Below are positions 1 through 4,788 of a stretch of DNA of 6,226 bases, piece by piece. The notes beneath the pieces are model-generated. The model was not told the origin of the DNA, did no database searches, and was given only the letters and a program-made list of their open reading frames with translations. The stretch is from Limisphaerales bacterium (GTDB taxonomy: Bacteria; Verrucomicrobiota; Verrucomicrobiae; Limisphaerales; UBA11358): assembly GCA_003152145.1 (NCBI GenBank), contig PLZL01000271.1, positions 15,012 through 21,237 of the forward strand, in the 5' to 3' direction. The stretch's first letter is position 1. The number at the start of each line of letters is the position of its first letter. The position numbers and the translations under genes were made by a program.

Positions 1-735
1 GTCGCGCAATTCGGCGGGCAACTGGCCGAGCGTGATGCGCGATTCGCGGGCGACGAGATCGGGCAGCAGCGCCGGCCGGCCGTTGGGACTTTCAATCGCG
101 CCTTCGAGCGCGCGCAAGGCCGCCACGCCGCCGCCGCAGGTGATTTGCAGCGACACCGTGCTTTCGCCGATGGCCAGCGCGAGCACGCCGCTGGAATTTT
201 CCGCCGCCGGCGGCTGCAACGCCGCAAGCCCGAGCGCGAAGCTGACCGGTTTCAATTTCGCCGCCGCCAAAACCTTTTCCAGCGTCGCGATGTGCGCGCT
301 GGGGATTCCCGCGAGCAAAACGTGCTTTTTGTCCGCCGCCAGCGGGCAGCTTGAGCTGGCCAGTTGCAGCGTTGCGACATCGGTGGGAAAACCGCGCTCG
401 GCCTCCAGTTGCAACAGGCTTGCGGCGTCGGCCTCCGGCAGCGGCGGCAGTTCCGTGTGCGCCGTCAAAACCCATTTCAGCGGCACGCCAAAGACGCAAT
501 GGCGCTCGCGCACGCCGGCGGCGTCGAGCTGGTTGCGGATTTCACGGCCGACCAGTTCCGGCGCGGCCGTCAGCGGATCGAGCGTGAGCGCGACGGAAAA
601 ACTCTGCTGCAATTGCAGCGAGCCGTTCGCGCGCCGCAGCACCACGCCGTCGAGCCGGCTGCCGTCCAGCGCCAAACCGAGCACGCCCGCCAGTTTTTTA
701 CGTTTCCGAAAGTTGATTTTCAAAATGTTGTTCAT
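1..735 (-). CDS. GspL/PilM-like actin-fold assembly protein, N-terminal part (partial)
   Basis: An open frame of 245 codons runs without a stop from the ATG at 735 to the left edge, so the gene is incomplete. The ATG overlaps the gspK TGA by 4 bases (ATGA), showing coupling to gspK. After a basic start (INFRKRKK, 7-14) comes LAGVLGLALDGSRLDGVVLR (15-34), like the first strand pair and loop of actin-fold PilM/GspL proteins. A second such unit is GVLALAIGESTVSLQI (183-198) followed by RALEGAIE. The last residues, ARESRITLGQLPAELRD, resemble the segment after that unit in PilM/GspL proteins. In these families the cytoplasmic domain links the ATPase to inner-membrane partners. Its position directly after gspK is where gspL is expected. 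The membrane segment and periplasmic domain, which would separate GspL from PilM-type proteins, are outside the window. Confidence 0.78.
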   Translation of the reverse strand, partial: MNNILKINFRKRKKLAGVLGLALDGSRLDGVVLRRANGSLQLQQSFSVALTLDPLTAAPELVGREIRNQLDAAGVRERHCVFGVPLKWVLTAHTELPPLPEADAASLLQLEAERGFPTDVATLQLASSSCPLAADKKHVLLAGIPSAHIATLEKVLAAAKLKPVSFALGLAALQPPAAENSSGVLALAIGESTVSLQITCGGGVAALRALEGAIESPNGRPALLPDLVARESRITLGQLPAELRD

Positions 736-2174
736 GGCGTTTCCTTCGCGACCAAAGTTTGGCGCGCCTTGTCGCCCAGCGCCCAGCCGAGCCGGCTCAA
801 GTCCTGGCGATAAAGGATGATCGGCGAGCCTTCGCTGGTGTCGAAAATGAATTTCACGCGCCGGTAGCCGCGCCCGAACGGCCCGACCGCCGCGATGTCG
901 GCGGTGAATTGAAAGCTTTTTGTGGTGACGTAACCGCCGCCGCTGTTCGCCGTGCTGGTCCGCAGCGCGTTGATTATCTGGTTGTTGTTGCCCAGCGCGT
1001 CCATCAGCCACCAGAGGGTGTTGATGTTGCCCGGATTTTGTTCGCGGTAGGTGATGAGCGTTTGTGCCGCGCCCGACGCGGTCTGCTCGTTGATGTTGTT
1101 GTTCACGCCCATGAACAGGGCCGTCAGCACGTCGGCGCCGGCGGTATTGACGTTCACACGACCGCGGAAATAAGTCGTGTTGGTGGTTTCGACATTGTTG
1201 TAAATCTTCGCGAAATCCGCCTCGCTCATCCAATTATTAGCCTGACATCGGTAGGCGAAATCCAACATGTTGTTGAAGGGGGTGGCCCCGGCACCACCAC
1301 CTCCGGTGCCGTGAACATAATTATAAATGCTTCGGGCCACGGTGGAGGCGTTGGCGACTCCGGCATTTTCCAGCAAAGTCTGAATTGTTTGTTGTGACCC
1401 GTTTACGTTTGTCAGCGACGAGCCATCGGCGTGGAAATTCGGCTCGCGCGTCCAGACCGTCGTGTATTCAAAGAGGCCGGAATTCAACTGGCCCATGCCG
1501 GTCGAATCCGTTTCGTTCGCGTCGAGCACGCCGTTGCGGTTGACGTCGTCGCCGGCGAGCAGACTGACGTCCGCGCCATAGACGAGCCGCAGTTCGTCCA
1601 CGGTCTCGAACGACGCGTATTTCGGATAGTAGCCGAGCGTCGCGTAATCCAGCGACACAATACCGTTCGTGCCGCGCCAGTCCAAAATGGCGTTGGCAAA
1701 ATCCGCCGTCATGTTCGGCAGATACGAAAGGACGTTCGTGTTGGCGGTGTTCAAATTCAACTTCGAGCCTTCGTCAATCAGGCCGAACGTCGGATCGGTG
1801 GGAGCTGTGCCGGAAATGCCGGCGTCGGGGTCGCGGCCAATGAGCCAGAATTTCGCGTCGCCGATGGGCACGGCCTCGTTGGCGAACTCCGTGCTGACCG
1901 GCACCGCGCCGTTCGTCGCGTAAATGGAAAGCACATAGCTGACGTAACGCGCCGCGCCTTCGATGGCCTGATCCGCCGTGAGGCCGCTGACACGGTTGTC
2001 CGACGCGCGCAGTTCATACGTCATCGAATTGGCAAAATACAGCGCAATGCTCACCAGTCCGATGCAAACCCACAGCACGATGATGAGCACCGATGCGCCT
2101 TCGCGGCGCTTCGGAAACACCAGCGCCTTTTCGCGCCGTTCATCAAGTGGCAGATTGGGATTGCGCAATTTCAT
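732..2174 (-). CDS. gspK: GspK tip pseudopilin, enlarged
   Basis: GspK is the large minor pseudopilin capping the pseudopilus tip. The N-terminus has a basic 26-residue leader and the site EG/ASVLIIVLWVCIGLVSIALYF. As is usual for GspK, mature +5 is not Glu (here Ile31), consistent with the tip position. Family motifs follow: LIDEGSKLNLNTAN (132-145) beginning the first helix-hairpin-helix-like (SAM-like) region, NAILDWRG (161-168), and the second copy RVNVNTAGADVLTAL (339-353). Residues 210-221 (DVNRNGVLDANE) form a canonical EF-hand loop with acidic or Asn residues at 1, 3, 5, 9 and 12 and Gly at 6, suggesting bound calcium. At 480 residues it exceeds the usual 300-340. Extra length includes the Gly-rich stretch around 289-297, Asn-rich segments and a C-terminal extension. 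The start is 7 bases after gspJ, and the stop overlaps the next ATG as ATGA. Confidence 0.94.
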   Translation of the reverse strand: MKLRNPNLPLDERREKALVFPKRREGASVLIIVLWVCIGLVSIALYFANSMTYELRASDNRVSGLTADQAIEGAARYVSYVLSIYATNGAVPVSTEFANEAVPIGDAKFWLIGRDPDAGISGTAPTDPTFGLIDEGSKLNLNTANTNVLSYLPNMTADFANAILDWRGTNGIVSLDYATLGYYPKYASFETVDELRLVYGADVSLLAGDDVNRNGVLDANETDSTGMGQLNSGLFEYTTVWTREPNFHADGSSLTNVNGSQQTIQTLLENAGVANASTVARSIYNYVHGTGGGGAGATPFNNMLDFAYRCQANNWMSEADFAKIYNNVETTNTTYFRGRVNVNTAGADVLTALFMGVNNNINEQTASGAAQTLITYREQNPGNINTLWWLMDALGNNNQIINALRTSTANSGGGYVTTKSFQFTADIAAVGPFGRGYRRVKFIFDTSEGSPIILYRQDLSRLGWALGDKARQTLVAKETP

Positions 2175-2181
2175 TTCGACT

Positions 2182-2880
2182 TCACTGGGTTGCGGTCAGG
2201 ACCGCGTTCGTGCGCGTCTGTGCATCAATCGGCACGACCATTTCAATCGGCTGCACGTTGGCGGCGCTGTTTCCGGCCATCTGAATGTCCACGCGGACGG
2301 CGAGCGGCAAGTTTGTATATGTCGAGGTCACGCCGGTTGTGTCCCAAGTTTCCTGCCATTGCGCGCCGTCGAAGCAGGTGAATTTGATGTTCTGGACGCC
2401 GCTCAACATGAGCTGGTCCTGCACGTCCGGCGTCGTCATGGTCAAAAGATTCCGCACGACGCTGCGGACCAGATCCTTGCCCACGGCGTTGCGGTCGGTC
2501 GGCTGCTTCAATTCGTAAGTGACACGCTGGATGTCGGCCCACGGCGCGTTGGCGCTCAAGGCGCCGGTCGCGGTGAACATTTCAATCGCCACCGGCTCAG
2601 CCACGCCGGCGCTGCTCACGTTGCCGACCCGAAAATCGCCGGATAAAACCTTGCTCGTGCCGTTGGTCGGCGTCACGACGCACTGCAAGTCGCGGCGCAG
2701 AAATGTCACCGCCTGGTCCACCGGCGACGCGGCGTCCACCACCTCCGTCGTCGCGTCGCGGAGGCGCAACGCGGCGAACAGCACGGTGTTGACGGCGATC
2801 AACACAATGGCGGCGACGCCGATTGCCAGGACCATTTCAATCAGCGTGAACGCGTGCATATTGTGCATTTTGATTTTCAC
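2182..2880 (-). CDS. gspJ: GspJ-like minor pseudopilin
   Basis: A minor pseudopilin of the tip complex with GspI and GspK. The prepilin site is HA/FTLIEMVLAIGVAAIVLIAV: cleavage after Ala10, Glu15 at mature +5. Further GspJ features are FLRRDLQ (about residue 94), VTYELKQP (about 145), an FDGAQWQETWD segment, and LPLAVRVDIQM near the C-terminus. These match the family's pattern of a charged helix followed by beta strands ending in an LP-aV-v motif. At 232 residues it is slightly long for GspJ (usually about 200). The start is taken as the GTG at 2880, whose G is shared with the gspI TAG stop. This gives a leader with two lysines; in-frame ATGs at 2868 and 2859 are alternatives but would leave no lysine before the helix. 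gspK starts 7 bases after the stop. Confidence 0.88.
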   Translation of the reverse strand: MKIKMHNMHAFTLIEMVLAIGVAAIVLIAVNTVLFAALRLRDATTEVVDAASPVDQAVTFLRRDLQCVVTPTNGTSKVLSGDFRVGNVSSAGVAEPVAIEMFTATGALSANAPWADIQRVTYELKQPTDRNAVGKDLVRSVVRNLLTMTTPDVQDQLMLSGVQNIKFTCFDGAQWQETWDTTGVTSTYTNLPLAVRVDIQMAGNSAANVQPIEMVVPIDAQTRTNAVLTATQ

Positions 2881-3341
2881 TATTGCGAACTCATCGTTCT
2901 CGCCAGCTGGTTTTGCGAACCTACCAGCGTGCTCAACTTCACCGAGTAATCCTTGCCTTGCGCCGGAAATCTCACTTCCGCCGTCAGCATTTGCATCGAA
3001 TCCTTCGGCCAGTTCTGGGTCGTCAGCGTCCAGTTAAAATCCAGCGCGCCTTCCGAGACCGTGCCGCTTTGCGCGCCGCTGCTCCAGTTCGTCGTGACGA
3101 GGCTCTCGTTCAAAACCCGGTCGGCGATGCGCGCCGCTGCGCCCTTCCGCGCCGCGACCTCGCCCGCGAGGCTGGAGACATGCAGCGCCTCGACCGCCAC
3201 GGGAATGACGATGGCCAGAAACAGCATCGCCGCCAGCACCTCGGCCAGCGTGAAACCAGACAGGTAGGGACGCCGCGCTGCGGCGTCCGGTCGGCGCAGC
3301 GCGCCGACCCTACCTTTATTGTTTCGTGGTGCTAATTTCAT
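2880..3341 (-). CDS. gspI: GspI-like minor pseudopilin with a repeat-derived leader
   Basis: A minor pseudopilin that in studied systems forms the tip complex with GspJ and GspK. The 153-residue precursor has the processing site SG/FTLAEVLAAMLFLAIVIPVA: cleavage after Gly29, Glu34 at mature +5. The helix is followed by an Ala-rich segment (AARKGAAARIADRVLNESL), typical of GspI, and a short beta-rich domain with NWTLTTQNWP and TAEVRF. The mature length of about 124 residues fits GspI. The ATG at 3341 lies 26 bases inside gspH, suggesting translational coupling. Residues 10-27 of the leader (GRVGALRRPDAAARRPYL) come from a 52-base double-hairpin element. No in-frame ATG or GTG exists between that element and the cleavage site, so the repeat must be translated unless a rare CTG is used. 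The identification rests on the N-terminus, size and gene order. Confidence 0.83.
   Translation of the reverse strand: MKLAPRNNKGRVGALRRPDAAARRPYLSGFTLAEVLAAMLFLAIVIPVAVEALHVSSLAGEVAARKGAAARIADRVLNESLVTTNWSSGAQSGTVSEGALDFNWTLTTQNWPKDSMQMLTAEVRFPAQGKDYSVKLSTLVGSQNQLARTMSSQ
3263..3314. repeat. 52-base double-hairpin palindromic element in the gspI leader
   Basis: A highly ordered element. The outer arms GGTAGGG (3263-3269) and CCCTACC (3308-3314) pair with each other and enclose two perfect 9-base-pair hairpins: GGACGCCGC-GCT-GCGGCGTCC (3268-3288) and GGTCGGCGC-AGC-GCGCCGACC (3289-3309). The whole can fold into a three-way cruciform in DNA or RNA. On the minus strand it begins one base after the gspH TAA stop and is read through in frame as part of the gspI leader. 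The design (a short flanking inverted repeat around two GC-rich hairpins) resembles non-autonomous REP/MITE-like repeats. No T-run follows it on the minus strand, so it is not a standard terminator. It is the only copy in the window. Confidence 0.88.
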
Positions 3342-3924
3342 AACCCATGCGGGTGCGCGACTCGATCAGCCAGCGCGAAAAGCCGGCGGAATCGGTCAAC
3401 TGCAGCGTCTGCGGACTGTATTCATCCACCGTGCCGTCCGCCAAAAAACGGATGGCCGGCAAATTGTTGAACGTCGTCGGCATGCTCGAACCGGCGGTCA
3501 GCACCGCGATTTGCAATGTCGAATCCACCGTCAAAGTTTCCGCCTTCGGGTCGCTGTCCTTGGCGTTCTTGCCGGTCTTGCCGGTCGTTTCCGCTTCGAG
3601 TCCGTAGGCGCCCTTTTTTTCGTCCACCCAAAGCACCATCGGCATGCCTTCCGAAACCGCGCGGCTCTGGCCGGCGTGCATCAGCGCGAACAGCCGCCGT
3701 GCCTCGGAATCCAGCGCGCGGCCGCGGATGAAATTCGCCATCCCCGGCGCCGCCAGCGACGTGATGACGACCAGCAGCGCCATAACGAGGATCAACTCAA
3801 TGAGCGTGAAGGCGGACGCGTGACGGGTGACACGTGACGAGTGACGAGAAATGACCGATCGCGCATGGCGCGTTTTCGTGTCACTTGTCACCTGCGACTT
3901 GTCACTTTGCGTTCGCAATTTCAT
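3316..3924 (-). CDS. gspH: GspH-like minor pseudopilin with a repeat-derived long leader
   Basis: A minor pseudopilin expected at or near the pseudopilus tip. The prepilin motif is FTLIELILVMALLVVITSLA, with predicted cleavage after Ala38 and Glu43 at mature +5. The helix is followed by the GspH pattern: FIRGRALDSEARRLFALMHAGQ, then RAVSEGMPMVLWVDEKKGAYGLE, matching the family's small-residue-rich helix and first beta strands. The protein has 202 residues, about 164 after processing, which is normal for GspH. The 38-residue leader is very long (commonly about 6-20) and is mainly encoded by an inverted GTGAC-rich repeat (listed separately). The ATG follows the preceding TAA with no gap, and there is no in-frame ATG or GTG closer to the cleavage site. 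The 3' end overlaps gspI by 26 bases. GspH is the best match because the order G-(G-like)-H-I-J-K is conserved, but the C-terminal half is divergent and a generic FimT/GspH label is equally safe. Confidence 0.86.
   Translation of the reverse strand: MKLRTQSDKSQVTSDTKTRHARSVISRHSSRVTRHASAFTLIELILVMALLVVITSLAAPGMANFIRGRALDSEARRLFALMHAGQSRAVSEGMPMVLWVDEKKGAYGLEAETTGKTGKNAKDSDPKAETLTVDSTLQIAVLTAGSSMPTTFNNLPAIRFLADGTVDEYSPQTLQLTDSAGFSRWLIESRTRMGYEISTTKQ
3820..3905. repeat. GTGAC-rich inverted repeat inside the gspH leader
   Basis: The plus strand has a left arm with repeated GTGAC units (GTGACGGGTGACACGTGACG, then AGTGACGAG; 3820-3848). A centre follows that contains the near-palindrome CGCGCATGGCGCG (3861-3873). 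The right arm, in inverse orientation, has GTGTCACTTGTCACCTGC then GACTTGTCAC (3878-3905). The arms pair imperfectly through the GTGAC/GTCAC units, so this is a long imperfect hairpin of about 86 bases. It fills most of the 114-base leader-coding segment (3811-3924) and is translated as a Ser/Thr/Arg/His-rich peptide. It looks like an interspersed palindromic element rather than ordinary coding sequence; I see no second copy in the window. Confidence 0.75.
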
Positions 3925-4320
3925 TTAGTTCACCCAATAGCCAATGTCATCGTCGGTTCCTGGCTTGCCATCCGGGCCGGCGGAAAACAAATCGTAGCCA
4001 TTCGTGTTATGCTTGCCGGGATACTCGTAAAGGAATTTGTGGCCCCACGGAGCCACCGGCAGCTTGGGCGGATCAAAATACGATCCATGCCAGTTCTTGG
4101 CATTGCTCGGCTGCTGAAGCAAATCTTGCAGGTTCGTCGGATAAAATCCGTTGTCCACTTTGAACGCGTCGAGCGCGGATTTGATTCCGTTGGCGATGAC
4201 GATGTCCGGCGTCGGCCACCCACGATGGGCCTTTTCTCTTCCACCAAGTTCCGACCTGATCGCATAAAACACCGCGATTCCCAGAATAATCGCCAGCCAA
4301 AATGTAAGCTGCTGTCGCAC
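3925..4320 (-). CDS. GspG-like protein lacking the pseudopilin leader and processing site
   Basis: This 131-residue protein is a diverged tandem copy of the gspG product just upstream. From the shared GIKSALDAF to the C-terminus I count about 63 identities in 84 aligned positions, with a two-residue insertion (PP, residues 84-85). The calcium-loop segment GPDGKPGTDDDIG is kept. The GspG motif DPWG has become APWG (Ala90). Unlike GspG, the N-terminus (MRQQLTFWLAIILGIAVFYA) is a plain membrane helix with no leader, no G/A-F cleavage site and no Glu+5, so processing by the prepilin peptidase and normal incorporation into a pseudopilus are unlikely. The start is GTG at 4320; the in-frame codons upstream reach a TGA at 4332-4330 with no other start. 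The gene begins 13 bases after gspG and its TAA directly abuts the gspH ATG. It could be an accessory membrane-anchored pilin-domain protein or a decaying duplicate; its function is unknown. Confidence 0.85.
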   Translation of the reverse strand: MRQQLTFWLAIILGIAVFYAIRSELGGREKAHRGWPTPDIVIANGIKSALDAFKVDNGFYPTNLQDLLQQPSNAKNWHGSYFDPPKLPVAPWGHKFLYEYPGKHNTNGYDLFSAGPDGKPGTDDDIGYWVN

Positions 4321-4333
4321 ATGACGTCTTCAA

Positions 4334-4768
4334 TTATTGCCAGTTGCCGATGTCATCATCCGTTCCTTCCTTGCTGTCGGGGCCAAATGACAGCAGGTCG
4401 TAGCCGACGCGGTTGTGCTTGCCTGGATAATAATAGACATAAGGATTGCCCCACGGATCCACCGGCAGCTTGTCCAGATACGGCCCGTGCCAGTTTTTGG
4501 CGTTGCTGGGTTGCTGGATCAAATCCTGCATGCTCTTGGGATAAAAACCATTGTCCACTTCAAAGGCGTCGAGGGCGGATTTGATGCCGCCGTTGATATC
4601 CGCATGGACGGCGGTCACGCGCGCTTGTTCGCTGCGGCCCATGATTCTGGGGATGACCAGCGCTGCGAGGATGCCAATGATGGTGACGACCAGCATCAAT
4701 TCGACGAGCGTGAACGCGCGCCGGCGGTTCCGGATTTCAGATTTTGGATTTCGAATTTGGATTTTCAT
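4334..4768 (-). CDS. gspG: GspG major pseudopilin
   Basis: This is the major subunit of the periplasmic pseudopilus. The 144-residue precursor has an 18-residue basic leader, then the prepilin peptidase site and hydrophobic helix FTLVELMLVVTIIGILAALV. Cleavage is predicted between Ala18 and Phe19, with the required Glu at mature +5 (Glu23). Ala rather than Gly at -1 is less usual but tolerated in this family. The globular domain carries GspG hallmarks: DNGFYP (72-77), LPVDPWGNPY (101-110), and the C-terminal calcium-binding loop with Asp131, Ser132 and Asp137-139 before IGNW. The mature length of 126 residues is normal for GspG. The leader is mostly encoded by a 7-base tandem repeat (listed separately). 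The gene follows gspF by 20 bases with no clear Shine-Dalgarno sequence, and a diverged GspG-like copy lies directly downstream. Confidence 0.97.
   Translation of the reverse strand: MKIQIRNPKSEIRNRRRAFTLVELMLVVTIIGILAALVIPRIMGRSEQARVTAVHADINGGIKSALDAFEVDNGFYPKSMQDLIQQPSNAKNWHGPYLDKLPVDPWGNPYVYYYPGKHNRVGYDLLSFGPDSKEGTDDDIGNWQ
4731..4764 (-). repeat. 7-base tandem repeat forming most of the gspG leader peptide
   Basis: On the minus strand AAAT recurs at spacings of 6, 7, 7 and 7 bases, giving degenerate units AAATCC, AAATTCG, AAATCCA, AAATCTG and AAATCCG. The array starts one base after the gspG start codon; a further AAATT sits just upstream, so the start codon may itself lie inside the repeat. 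Because 7 does not divide by 3, the array reads as a 7-residue peptide period (IRNPKSEIRN). The other strand reads as FRISDFGFRI. I recall such N-P-K-S-E-I-R-N strings as translated interspersed repeats in PVC-group genomes; that link is from memory and was not searched. Confidence 0.8.
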
Positions 4769-4788
4769 AATTTGTCAGGTAGTGAGTT

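Noticed and set aside
32..820. Long plus-strand open frame of 262 codons
   Set aside because: It is antisense to the gspL/pilM-like gene and the end of gspK. Its product is low-complexity Ser/Ala/Arg/Pro with no recognisable motif, typical of a high-GC shadow frame.
1431..2381. Plus-strand open frame of 316 codons
   Set aside because: It lies opposite gspK and gspJ, whose conserved motifs are on the minus strand. The product is Arg/His/Val-rich with no family features.
2854..2868. Short direct repeat ATGCAC-AAT-ATGCAC in the gspJ leader as a fourth repeat insertion
   Set aside because: Only 15 bases and two units, so it could easily be chance; the GspJ leader has a normal length.
3263..3314. 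Rho-independent terminator between gspH and gspI
   Set aside because: The hairpins are strong, but no T-run follows on the coding strand and the element lies inside the gspI coding region.
3820..3905. CRISPR-like array from repeated GTGAC units
   Set aside because: The units are about 5-10 bases, imperfect and in inverted halves. There are no regular spacers and no cas genes.
4073..4333. Alternative frame from ATG at 4333 as the true start of the second GspG-like gene
   Set aside because: Its translation (MKTSCATAAYILAGDYSG and on) has no hydrophobic helix or prepilin motif, and it leaves the GspG-like frame. The GTG start at 4320 gives a continuous membrane helix plus domain.
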